A stretch of DNA of 12,730 nt from Chloroflexota bacterium (GTDB lineage Bacteria; Chloroflexota; Anaerolineae; Anaerolineales; UBA4823), in NCBI GenBank assembly GCA_030613705.1, contig JAUWLJ010000023.1:1-12730 (forward strand). Reading direction: 5' to 3'. A program made the translations under genes and the position numbers. Each line of letters starts with the position of its first letter. The stretch's first letter is position 1. Below the pieces are notes generated by a model, which was given only the letters and a program-made list of their open reading frames with translations, made no database searches and was not told where the DNA came from. Of this stretch, positions 1 through 7,298 are shown in pieces.

Positions 1-180
1 GAGAGAATAAAACAGGGTAGATCCCACCCAACTAGCCCCCACCCTTGGAATATCGTAATTAAGATTCAATATAAGATAACGTTGATTGCTGAAGTTTGTT
101 ACAGATTCCTCAGCGGTAACTCGAATGATTGATTAATTCCCCTACGGTGTAATCTGATCTTGACGATCCCCAATCCGTCC

Positions 181-195
181 CGCTATCGATAAGCG
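181..195. repeat. Short inverted repeat with one bulged base
   Basis: CGC and GCG arms flank the perfect palindrome TATCGATA, with one extra A before the right arm. The element is 15 bases long and lies 13 bases from a second hairpin-like element. No function can be assigned; an operator site or RNA hairpin are both possible. Confidence 0.35.
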
Positions 196-207
196 AACAG
201 GAATAAA

Positions 208-224
208 TGATCGGCCAGCGATCA
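208..224. repeat. Perfect inverted repeat, 6-bp arms
   Basis: TGATCG and CGATCA are exact reverse complements separated by five bases (GCCAG). There is no adjacent T-run on either strand, so it lacks the second hallmark of an intrinsic terminator. It could be a protein-binding site or mRNA-end hairpin of the upstream minus-strand gene. Confidence 0.4.
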
Positions 225-353
225 ACAAATGGAATAATAAATAATTGAGCAATAGTGAAGTATTGATCCGGTTATAAGAATCTCAGCCAAAATCCAAAAC
301 TGTCATCACGTCCCACGGGTCAGAAGGATATGTTCAATTTGAGGAGAGACCTA

Positions 354-1364
354 TCATTGGTGGGGATCATTTTCTGAACTCGATTGAATCCTCCCGGTTA
401 GTATTCGAGCTTTGATCAACACGGGTGTGTGGTCAGAAACTGAACAACCATCTATCTCAATATGACGAGCCTCGTCGACTCTCCAAGGAATATTTCCCTT
501 CCTTAAGAAGAGATAGTCCAATCTTGAACGGGTGAGAGTCCCCCCCCACGGCCATTGGATTTCATGGGTAAAACCATCATCATCAGGATTGATTTCGCGA
601 AAAGAATCCTGCCAAGAATATTGTGCATTGCGAATTTGGGCTGTGTTTTCACGGGCATTGAAATCACCACCAATCACGGCTGGTACACTTCCTGATTGTT
701 CTTCGACCCAATTTATTAATCGGCAAAATTGGGACTCATTCTGGCGCCCATTAATACCGAGATGAACGGTGAAAGCAAGGAGATTTCCCCCATAGACCTC
801 GATCGATGTACCCAGTGCTATGCGCCTGAAAAAAGGATTTTTGTGATCGCTTAATTGCGCCAGTCGTGGCTTTTTTATTGGAAATCGACTAAAAACCGCT
901 AAACCTTCCTCAAATCCGATCTCGCTAGCATGACCATTAGCCCGTGAATAAACATAAGCCATACCCAACTGATCAGCGAGCCATTGATCAGTTTTGAAAT
1001 CTTTTATGCGAGCCAATTCCTGAAGTAATAGAATATCTACCCCTTCCTTTTGGACCAGCTCAACAAAACACTCCAACCTCTCCCTGAGCCTTCGCTGGCG
1101 CGGCCAATCGTGCCAGAGATTTGCTGTCAAGATGACAACATGCTCATCAGAAGTTCTTCCTCGATAATTTTCAGGATCATGCTTAATGGATATGCGCCCT
1201 GATGGTTCAGTCACTGAACTAATTCTTTGTGCGAATGGCTGAACCCTTTGTAATACCGAGGAGCGGAGTGTTCTTTTTCCCAAGACCTTGAGTTTTCGAT
1301 GGAAATTTAATGAGCTCGTGTTCGGATATTCTACTTTTAAATATTTTTCATTGAGAACCGACAA
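354..1364 (-). CDS. Endonuclease/exonuclease/phosphatase (EEP) family hydrolase
   Basis: This 336-residue protein carries the full set of EEP-fold active-site motifs. These are Asn82 in TANLWH, the metal-binding Glu116 in LLLQEL, His201 in TVHLG, Asp234 and Asn236 in GGDFNA, Asp283 in DYLF, and the terminal Asp311-His312 pair in SDH. The family cleaves phosphodiester or phosphomonoester bonds in nucleic acids, phospholipids or inositol phosphates with Mg2+. The sequence does not tell which substrate is used here. About 74 residues precede the domain; they are basic and contain no obvious signal peptide. The TTG start at 1364 is preceded by AGGGAG at a good distance, which supports it over internal starts. 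It lies 68 bases downstream of the phosphatidyltransferase-like gene on the same strand, so co-transcription and a role in phospholipid turnover are possible but unproven. Confidence 0.88.
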   Translation of the reverse strand: MSVLNEKYLKVEYPNTSSLNFHRKLKVLGKRTLRSSVLQRVQPFAQRISSVTEPSGRISIKHDPENYRGRTSDEHVVILTANLWHDWPRQRRLRERLECFVELVQKEGVDILLLQELARIKDFKTDQWLADQLGMAYVYSRANGHASEIGFEEGLAVFSRFPIKKPRLAQLSDHKNPFFRRIALGTSIEVYGGNLLAFTVHLGINGRQNESQFCRLINWVEEQSGSVPAVIGGDFNARENTAQIRNAQYSWQDSFREINPDDDGFTHEIQWPWGGTLTRSRLDYLFLRKGNIPWRVDEARHIEIDGCSVSDHTPVLIKARILTGRIQSSSENDPHQ

Positions 1365-1417
1365 ATGAATCTCCCTGGATATTTTTCCCCCACTGGTGAG
1401 GTGTTTAGAGAGCGGTG

Positions 1418-1423
1418 ATTATA
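1418..1423 (-). promoter_or_regulatory. Possible -10 box for the EEP hydrolase
   Basis: The minus strand reads TATAAT here, 53 bases before the TTG start of the hydrolase. No good -35 hexamer is present at 16-18 bases upstream, so this is a weak candidate promoter. If real, the hydrolase would be transcribed separately from the gene upstream. Confidence 0.3.
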
Positions 1424-1432
1424 TCATCAGTC

Positions 1433-2002
1433 CTAACCAACTTCTTCCCTATTAATCCAAAACTCACGCAGACCTTTTAGAAATCCCGGCACAATATGCT
1501 GAGGAAACTGCGGCCAGGTCATGATGACTGCCACCACCATCCAAACCAAGATCCAGATGCCAGCATTGGGTAAGCGGGTCATAGCGACCCAAATAAAATA
1601 GCCATAGATTGGAGCTTGGCATAGCAACCTTAATACATTGAAATTCTTCCAGCGCCAAAGCATGAACGCCCAGAACAATACATAGAAACATACAATCCAA
1701 ACATTGATATATTCAGAGGTGATCAAATACACTAACAAACCACAGGAAACTGCCATATCAATTTCGAGGTCGTGATCACCAATCCAGGAATGATAGTAGC
1801 TTTTACTTCGCCGGGCAATTTTCCCGTCTATCGTGTCCCCCGTCCATGCAGCAATCATGATCAGCACCGCCTTTTGCAAACCTAGCGAGCCTTCGGTTAA
1901 CCCTAGCCAAACCAAGCTCAAACCGAGGAAAGCCCGAAGCAATGTAACGAAATCAGCGACCTGCCTTGCGGTTAGTATTGCTGCCTCCATGAGTGTTTTC
2001 AC
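1433..2002 (-). CDS. CDP-alcohol phosphatidyltransferase-like membrane protein
   Basis: The 189-residue product is strongly hydrophobic with several predicted membrane helices (about 20-36, 43-55, 84-96, 101-117, 131-142 and 147-163). The CDP-alcohol phosphatidyltransferase signature is recognisable: Asp56, Asp59-Gly60, Ala63-Arg64, Gly75, Asp78 and Asp82. The first half (DxxDGxxAR) is canonical. The second half is slightly irregular, with Gly-x2-Asp rather than Gly-x3-Asp and about one extra residue between Arg64 and the last two aspartates. Such enzymes move a phosphatidyl or related group from a CDP-linked donor to an alcohol acceptor in the membrane. The acceptor cannot be read from the sequence. 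Start choice is uncertain: GTG at 2002 gives the full length, and an ATG four codons in is equally poor in ribosome-binding signal. It is divergent from the aminopeptidase gene. Confidence 0.75.
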   Translation of the reverse strand: MKTLMEAAILTARQVADFVTLLRAFLGLSLVWLGLTEGSLGLQKAVLIMIAAWTGDTIDGKIARRSKSYYHSWIGDHDLEIDMAVSCGLLVYLITSEYINVWIVCFYVLFWAFMLWRWKNFNVLRLLCQAPIYGYFIWVAMTRLPNAGIWILVWMVVAVIMTWPQFPQHIVPGFLKGLREFWINREEVG

Positions 2003-2106
2003 AAATTAATGAGGGCGTATTTTATTTTATCATCACATTCTTATCCATAAGATCGTTGTCCGGTTCTGGTAAAATCTAGATATCTATCCACGAACTCATT
2101 GGCAAC

Positions 2107-2114
2107 GGAAAGGA
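2107..2114 (+). promoter_or_regulatory. Ribosome-binding site deciding the M29 start
   Basis: GGAAAGGA sits eight bases before the ATG at 2123 and inside the reading frame of the alternative upstream TTG start at 2099. This argues for the ATG as the true start. Confidence 0.65.
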
Positions 2115-2122
2115 TCGATATT

Positions 2123-3223
2123 ATGACCGACCAACGCCTGACCAAACTCGCTCAAATACTGGTCCATTATTCACTGGAAATTAAACCGGGTGATCAGCTC
2201 GAGATTCGCACCAGCCCTTTAGCTCAGGAACTCGCCCGCCTTGTATACCAAGAGGCTCTGATAGCTGGTGCTCATGTCTTAAACAGTATCTCCCTCCAAG
2301 GAGGGGAAGAGCTCTTTTATAAATATGCCGGAGATGATCAATTGGATTATGTCTCACCAGTTCGTAGGCTGATCACAGAAACCTTCGATGCTATGCTTGT
2401 GATTGGAGCTGAGTACAACACCCGAAAATTATCAGGGATAGATTCTCAACGGATTTCTCGTGTTCGTAAAGCAAATACCCCTCTAACAAAGACCTTCTTT
2501 GAGCGCTCAGCAAATCTGGAGCTGCGCTGGTGTTATACCGAGTTTCCCACTCAAGCAAGCGCCCAGGAAGCTGATTTGAGTTTGAATGATTATCAAGAGT
2601 TCGTATTCGGTGCTGGTCTTCTAGATGACCCGGATCCGGTTTCAGCCTGGAGAAATGAAGGAAAAAAACAAAAAGAGCTGATTGAATGGTTGTCTGGAAA
2701 GGATGTGGTTGAAATCAAAGGAAAAGATGTCGATCTGAAATTCTCGATTAAAGATCGGCGGTTCAAAGAAGCTGACGGGAAATACAATTTTCCAGATGGC
2801 GAAATCTTTACCGGTCCGGTTGAGGATTCTGCCAATGGCTGGATTCGATTTAGCTATCCAGCGATTTACGAAGGACAAGAGATTATTGATGTAGAACTTT
2901 GGTTTGAAAACGGAAAAGTTATTAAAGAAAAGGCGTCCAAAGGTGGGAAATTATTGACTACCTCTCTCAATACCGATCAAGGCGCACGCTTCCTCGGTGA
3001 ATGGGGGATCGGGACTAATTATGGAATCCAACGGTTCACAAAAAATATGTTATTTGACGAAAAAATGGGTGGTACTATTCATCTTGCCTTGGGCAGCGGC
3101 TATCCAGAAACCGGCAGTGTGAATGAATCTGCAATCCATTGGGATATGTTGTGTGATATGGCAGAAAGTGAAATCAGGATCGATGGCGAGAGTTTTTATA
3201 AGAATGGGAAGTTCATTATTTAA
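2123..3223 (+). CDS. M29 family metallo-aminopeptidase
   Basis: This 366-residue protein matches the thermophilic metalloprotease family M29 (AmpS/AmpT/PepS type), cytosolic two-metal enzymes that remove N-terminal residues from peptides. The expected metal ligands are all visible in the C-terminal half: Glu227 in PDGEIFTGP, Glu293 in GEWGIG, His320 in GTIHLALG, and His339 with Asp341 in ESAIHWDM. The N-terminal half (about 1-200) fits the family's first domain. Length is somewhat shorter than the roughly 400-410 residues typical of characterised members. I prefer the ATG at 2123 because GGAAAGGA lies eight bases upstream; a TTG at 2099 would add eight residues before this ribosome-binding site. 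No signal peptide is seen. It may be transcribed together with the LysM gene 93 bases downstream, but their functions do not obviously connect. Confidence 0.94.
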   Translation: MTDQRLTKLAQILVHYSLEIKPGDQLEIRTSPLAQELARLVYQEALIAGAHVLNSISLQGGEELFYKYAGDDQLDYVSPVRRLITETFDAMLVIGAEYNTRKLSGIDSQRISRVRKANTPLTKTFFERSANLELRWCYTEFPTQASAQEADLSLNDYQEFVFGAGLLDDPDPVSAWRNEGKKQKELIEWLSGKDVVEIKGKDVDLKFSIKDRRFKEADGKYNFPDGEIFTGPVEDSANGWIRFSYPAIYEGQEIIDVELWFENGKVIKEKASKGGKLLTTSLNTDQGARFLGEWGIGTNYGIQRFTKNMLFDEKMGGTIHLALGSGYPETGSVNESAIHWDMLCDMAESEIRIDGESFYKNGKFII

Positions 3224-3316
3224 TTAAATGAGCTCTGGCTTGAAGGGAAATATTCCTCGATTTTGTGGACTGGAGAACAAAACAGAGGATGCTGCAGAAT
3301 CTCGACTAACATTGGA

Positions 3317-5128
3317 ATGAAATATCTTTACTTCTTCCCACAACTCTACCGAAAATTCAACCCATACAGGGTAGTTGTTTTAATTCTGCTGATCCAAACA
3401 ATATTGCTCAACGCTGGATCAAATGATTTCATAATTGATGCATTTGCACAAAGTCCGTGTGGTGATACTTATATCGTTTTACCTGGCGATACGATTGAAG
3501 AGATCGCTGATCTGTGCGGTACGACTGTCGATGCAATTCTTAAAATCAACCCAGAGATCACTGACCCGGACAATTTATATCCAGGACAGATCATCCGAAT
3601 CCCAGACGCAGAATCAGTAGTAGATACAATCATCGCCATCGCCCCAGCTTGTGGAATACCTGGAACAAGCCTGCTAGTCGTCGGGAGTGGATTTCCAGTT
3701 AACACGAATGTCCAATTGAGTATTGGGCAAAAGGGTTTTGATCCAGTTGAAATCGGCGGAACAACTAGCGATGAATTTGGCAGAATTGACACATCCGCGA
3801 TTCTCCCCTCTTCAGCACAACCAGGTACCCTCTGGGTTGTGACAGGAGAAATCCAGATCAGCTCAGCAAAGTTCATCGGTGTATCAAACGAATTTTCTGT
3901 AATCCCGCTTGCTCCAAATCCGAATGCTGGTACGACATATATCGCCCAGGAAGGAGATACATTAATCAGAATTGCTGTTAAATTCAACCGTGATTTAGAA
4001 TCATTACTAGCAGCAAATCCCCAAGTTACTGAAATTAATCAGTTGAACTCTGGTCAATTAATATATATCCCTCCACAAGAGCCAGGGACCCCGCTGACGA
4101 CTGTTAATCCTAAATGCGGGCCAGTTGAGACTGAGATTCAGGTCAGTGGAACTGGTTTCCCCCCAGTGACGACAATCAATCTAAGTATGGGGCAATATTT
4201 GGTCTCGTATGAGCAAGTAGGAACTACTTCAACAAATCCGAGCAGAACATTCCAAACCCAATTGACCATACCCAGCACTGCTCAAATTGGTGAGTATTGG
4301 GTGGTCATTGCAGGGACCCGCAGCTTCCCGAATGTTGGCTCGACATCAAATATTTTTATCATTACGCAGCCAAAAGATCCAAAGGAACCCTCACTTTATA
4401 TCGTTAAACCAGGAGATACCCTGAACGCTATTGCGGCCGAGTACACCCAAACGGTAGCCTCCTTACTGGCTGTAAACCCACAAATCAGCAACCCAAATCA
4501 GCTGGATATCGGCGAAAAGATCATCATACCAGGACATAGAAAAACTATCCTCATTACTCCTATCAGTGGTCCCCAACTCACGACTATTCAAGTGGGAGGT
4601 TTGGGTTTTCCGCCATTTTCAGCTGTAACGCTGGGTTTATCCCGCGACACGGTAATTTACAGCATTGAAGGAGCTGTGACAACAGATGTAAATGGTTTCT
4701 TCAGAACTGACTACATAATCCCCTTCAGTGCTCAAGCGGGTGAGATATGGACCGTTGTGGCGATCGAATCAGATGCAACTGGCGGCGAGATAATCGCCAG
4801 ATCGAATGAATTCACTGTTACCAGCCAACAACCTTTACTCCAACCGATTCTCACTATCTGGCCTCCAGCGGGCCTTCCTGGGACTGCGCTATCCATTGTC
4901 GGCAGTAATTTCCCATCTAACCATGAGATTCTTTATACCTTTGGTTTGGAAGGAGAATCCCAATTGATTAGTTCAACAACATGGACTGAGATCAACGGAA
5001 CCTTTGCGATTGATTTATTTATTCCAATCAGTGCAGAAATCGGAGAGGGCTGGGTTGTAACCGCAGAATCAATTGACAATCCACAGATAAGTGCCATTTC
5101 ACCGGTGTTCTTGGTTGTTGAACCTTGA
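3317..5128 (+). CDS. Secreted LysM / Ig-like (IPT-like) repeat protein
   Basis: The 603-residue product has a basic N-terminus, a hydrophobic segment (about 19-32) and an Ala-Phe-Ala-Gln sequence at 42-45 that fits a signal-peptidase site. Three LysM domains, which typically bind N-acetylglucosamine in peptidoglycan or related glycans, lie at about 51-96, 207-252 and 360-405. Each shows the Y-x-V/A-x-x-GDT start and an I-P ending. Four repeats of about 90 residues fill the rest (105-196, 261-349, 411-502 and 511-602), each with a G-F-P turn near the start, IP-x-SAQ-x-G near the end, and a W-V-V strand. They look like Ig-fold IPT/TIG-type domains. The order is LysM-Ig three times, then a final Ig. 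Cys48 and Cys67 flank LysM1 and could form a disulfide. The ATG at 3317 is preferred over a TTG at 3263, which would place 18 polar residues before the signal peptide. It has no enzyme domain and is probably a wall-associated adhesive or scaffold protein. Confidence 0.85.
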   Translation: MKYLYFFPQLYRKFNPYRVVVLILLIQTILLNAGSNDFIIDAFAQSPCGDTYIVLPGDTIEEIADLCGTTVDAILKINPEITDPDNLYPGQIIRIPDAESVVDTIIAIAPACGIPGTSLLVVGSGFPVNTNVQLSIGQKGFDPVEIGGTTSDEFGRIDTSAILPSSAQPGTLWVVTGEIQISSAKFIGVSNEFSVIPLAPNPNAGTTYIAQEGDTLIRIAVKFNRDLESLLAANPQVTEINQLNSGQLIYIPPQEPGTPLTTVNPKCGPVETEIQVSGTGFPPVTTINLSMGQYLVSYEQVGTTSTNPSRTFQTQLTIPSTAQIGEYWVVIAGTRSFPNVGSTSNIFIITQPKDPKEPSLYIVKPGDTLNAIAAEYTQTVASLLAVNPQISNPNQLDIGEKIIIPGHRKTILITPISGPQLTTIQVGGLGFPPFSAVTLGLSRDTVIYSIEGAVTTDVNGFFRTDYIIPFSAQAGEIWTVVAIESDATGGEIIARSNEFTVTSQQPLLQPILTIWPPAGLPGTALSIVGSNFPSNHEILYTFGLEGESQLISSTTWTEINGTFAIDLFIPISAEIGEGWVVTAESIDNPQISAISPVFLVVEP

Positions 5129-5293
5129 ATTGCTGCACAATCCCCTCAAAGCAAGTTATTAATAAATACATAGTTCATCCGATTCTCTGCTCATAAAATG
5201 TCGAAGACCAATGCATATTTAAATTCACCCTCAGAATCAGCGATTCTCCCAGCATTATCTTCATAATATCTTTAAAAAGTTTTGCTAAACTGA

Positions 5294-5887
5294 TTTGGTG
5301 ATCTCTTCCTCATCAACCGAGCAAGACGGCACTGGCAGGTATTATCCACAGTTTTGTTTGGCGTCCTTGTGTCCACAACCTTTCTGGCAAATGGACCATT
5401 GATCGTAAATACGGTCATGGATTTTGCACTGCCTCATAAATTGCGCTCCTCCCTTAATGAAAACGGGACGATATACCTAACCACAACCAACAATCAGGGA
5501 TCAGAAGTTTACAGAGATCATATAGCAGATATCAATGACATTCTCGAGAATAATTTTAGTGAATTATCCGAAGTAGTCAATGCGATTGGAACCCCGTGAG
5601 TATTTCCCTGGCAAGAAGATTCATTGATCTCCGATGAAAGAATTAATTTTAGATTTTATGGTGGCATTGATAACAGGATTGAATTTATATCAGGAGATTT
5701 GCCAGAGAATCCCAGTCAGGAAGCGGATCTAATTAAAGCGGTGATATTCGAACCAATGGCTGAGGCTTACAACATTCGATTAGGTGATCGCTTACCAATG
5801 AGCAGGAATAACGATGAGACCAAGCCATCCTTCTGGATAGAAATCTCTGGAATCATTCAGCCTCTAGATGCACGAGATCCATATTGG
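5294..5887 (+). pseudogene. Decayed FtsX/MacB-type ABC permease, N-terminal remnant
   Basis: The open frame begins after a stop at 5291-5293 with no ATG, GTG or TTG near the expected start. It reads a basic segment (RARRHW) followed by a hydrophobic helix and then extracytoplasmic sequence, as at the start of large FtsX-family permeases. A TGA at 5597-5599 interrupts the frame, and the same frame resumes at once. The second part, reading ISDERINFRFYGG and later MAEAYNIRLGDRLP and DARDPYW, still resembles the periplasmic core domain. Homology stops near 5887, where the reading switches to ABC ATPase sequence in another frame. All C-terminal membrane helices are missing. The start loss, nonsense codon and truncation together make a functional product very unlikely. 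Family assignment is from recognition of the sequence style. Confidence 0.78.
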
Positions 5888-5901
5888 ATCATCGTGCAAA
5901 A

Positions 5902-6204
5902 CACCTTACTTACGAGCTCTCGGGAGGGGAACAACAGCGTGTTGCCATTTCACGCGCCCTGGTAAATCGGCCCTCAATTCTTTTAGCATATGAACCCACT
6001 GGACAACTAGATAGTAGTTCAGACGCAACCATCATTGGTCTGCTGCACGAAATTGCTGAACTATTCGGAGTCACAGTAATTGTTGCCAGTCACGACTCGA
6101 ATATGCTCCCGTTCGCCGATATAATCATAGAGTTTGAAGATGGAAAACTTGTCAATATTCAAGAAAAGAAAGAAACAAACCCAGTTTCATTTGGGAAGAA
6201 TTAA
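5902..6204 (+). pseudogene. Truncated ABC exporter ATPase (MacB/LolD type), C-terminal remnant
   Basis: About 100 residues remain of an ABC ATPase. The signature motif [15 protein letters not shown] starts at 5917. Walker B follows as ILLAYEPTG, the D-loop as QLDSSS, the H-loop as VIVASHD, and the ending DGKLVNIQ is typical. The N-terminal portion with Walker A and the Q-loop is absent, which removes ATP binding. In Walker B the magnesium-coordinating Asp of the usual LLADEPTG is Tyr, encoded by TAT at 5989-5991 (one base from GAT), a second inactivating change. The remnant lies immediately after the permease remnant in a different frame. This fits a deletion that removed the 3' part of the permease gene and the 5' part of the ATPase gene. 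The usual permease-ATPase pairing of MacB/FtsX exporters supports one former operon. Confidence 0.85.
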
Positions 6205-6221
6205 TTATTAAGAAAATACAG

Positions 6222-6254
6222 GTGACAGATCGATCTTAGAATTCTAAATATAAT
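6222..6254 (+). promoter_or_regulatory. Candidate promoter of the Dpp-type permease operon
   Basis: GTGACA at 6222-6227 resembles a -35 box. It is followed after 17 bases by TAAATA (6245-6250), and a perfect TATAAT overlaps at 6249-6254, although that one is 21 bases from the -35. Transcription would begin roughly 20-25 bases before the ATG at 6283. It lies just after the decayed exporter genes, consistent with the permease pair being an independent unit. Confidence 0.45.
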
Positions 6255-6282
6255 CTGCTTGTATTAGGTGCGGAGAACAATT

Positions 6283-7272
6283 ATGGCAAAATTTATCATT
6301 CAGCGATTACTGATCATTCCTCTGCTCTTATTGCTAGTTAATTTTCTGGGTTTTGCCTACGCGCATTACGCTCGTCCAATCCGGGCTGCCAGAACACCAT
6401 ATGTTCAAGCGGAAGAGGCTGGACCATTAATTCCCGCGTATTTAGATTATCTGCAGACCATGATAAATCTTGATTTTGGAATGGAACTGGCAACGCCAGA
6501 TAATTCTCGTGCGAATACTCCTGTTACGTTAGGAGAAACTCTTAAACAAGCAACTATCGCAAGTTTTGGTCTCCTTGTGATCTCATTAACGATAAGTGTG
6601 ATCGCAGGACTGTATTTAGGATTTAAGGCTACTGGAAATGATCCACCTGAAGTGTCCCGGTGGTTGACGGTGTCATCAACCATCGGCCTGGCGATGCCTA
6701 GTTTCTATATTGGAAGTCTATTGATTATCGGTTTGATATTTTATATTTTGTGGCGCGGTCCTGAAACAGAGATGCTTTTACCTCTCAGTGGTTTCGGTTG
6801 GGATGCGCACCTGATCCTACCGGTCATAGCATTAATGGCCAGACCGACCTTTCAACTTGCCCAGGTAACTGCAGGAGTTCTCTCAGGCGAATTAGGCAAG
6901 CAGTATGTTATTGCCGGGCGCAGCTTGGGTCGCACCTGGCGATCAATTCGCCTCCACTTTGCCCTAAGAAACGTTGTTGCCCCTGTAATCTTGACCATTG
7001 CCGGTCTACAGCGGTTCTTGGTTGGGGAACTGATCATGATCGAATGGCTCTTCCGCTGGCCAGGATTAGGCCGCATCTTAGGTTGGACCTTGGTCCCTGC
7101 TCAGCTGACTTCTTCTGGGGGATCACCTCTCTTTCTAAACCCACCAGTCATGGCAACCGTCCTGACACTTATCGCCGCTCTCTTCTTGTTGACAGACTTC
7201 ATTGCCGCTGTATTTGTAAGATATCTCGATCCTCGCTTGCGGGAACAAGAGACCGAAATCGTCAATATCTAA
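6283..7272 (+). CDS. DppB/OppB-like ABC transporter permease
   Basis: This 329-residue membrane protein has the layout of the first permease of peptide/nickel importers. It has an N-terminal helix (about 5-28) and an extracytoplasmic segment of about 60 residues. Core helices follow near 89-113, 127-156, 174-186, 236-254 and 288-312. The cytoplasmic EAA-type loop that docks onto the ATPase is at about 208-234 (AGRSLGRTWRSIRLHFALRN). WPGLGRIL near 259-266 and YLDPRLR near the C-terminus are characteristic of DppB-type proteins. The EAA loop is degenerate at its start, with AGRSLG in place of the usual A-R-A-K-G. ATG at 6283 has GGAG seven bases upstream, better than the GTG at 6268. It is followed after 26 bases by the DppC-like fusion gene and almost certainly forms a heterodimeric permease with it. 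Substrate is unknown; peptides are a family-level guess. Confidence 0.9.
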   Translation: MAKFIIQRLLIIPLLLLLVNFLGFAYAHYARPIRAARTPYVQAEEAGPLIPAYLDYLQTMINLDFGMELATPDNSRANTPVTLGETLKQATIASFGLLVISLTISVIAGLYLGFKATGNDPPEVSRWLTVSSTIGLAMPSFYIGSLLIIGLIFYILWRGPETEMLLPLSGFGWDAHLILPVIALMARPTFQLAQVTAGVLSGELGKQYVIAGRSLGRTWRSIRLHFALRNVVAPVILTIAGLQRFLVGELIMIEWLFRWPGLGRILGWTLVPAQLTSSGGSPLFLNPPVMATVLTLIAALFLLTDFIAAVFVRYLDPRLREQETEIVNI

Positions 7273-7298
7273 TATGATTATTTATTGGAGATTATGAT

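Larger units (their letters stand above)
1..353. other. Non-coding stretch, no supported gene
   Basis: I see no convincing gene here. One plus-strand frame is open from the window edge to a TGA at 130-132, but its 43 residues show no domain or composition I recognise, so it could be the tail of an off-window gene or chance. The stretch lies downstream of the minus-strand hydrolase gene. It holds two short inverted repeats (181-195 and 208-224), listed separately. Neither is followed by a clear T-run, so neither is called a terminator. Confidence 0.6.

Noticed and set aside
2055..2082. A sigma-70 type promoter before the M29 gene (TTGTCC with TAAAAT or TAGATA)
   Set aside because: The spacings are 8 and 15 bases, outside the usual 16-18, so no supported promoter could be named.
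3238..3262. A hairpin (GGGAA/TTCCT) between the M29 and LysM genes as a terminator
   Set aside because: The stem is only about five base pairs and the following T-run is short; too weak to call.
3469..3987. A 172-codon open frame on the minus strand inside the LysM gene
   Set aside because: It lies wholly antisense to clear LysM/Ig-like coding sequence and its translation shows no recognisable domain; it is a by-product of the real gene's codon use.
5884..6204. The ATPase fragment as a functional small protein starting at ATG 5884
   Set aside because: The first residues after this ATG derive from the permease side of the junction in a shifted frame. Walker A is missing and the Walker B Asp is lost, so it is treated as a pseudogene.
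6798..7277. A 159-codon plus-strand open frame overlapping the DppB-like gene
   Set aside because: Its residues are Cys-, Arg- and Ser-rich nonsense, while the overlapping frame encodes the EAA loop and final helices of a permease.
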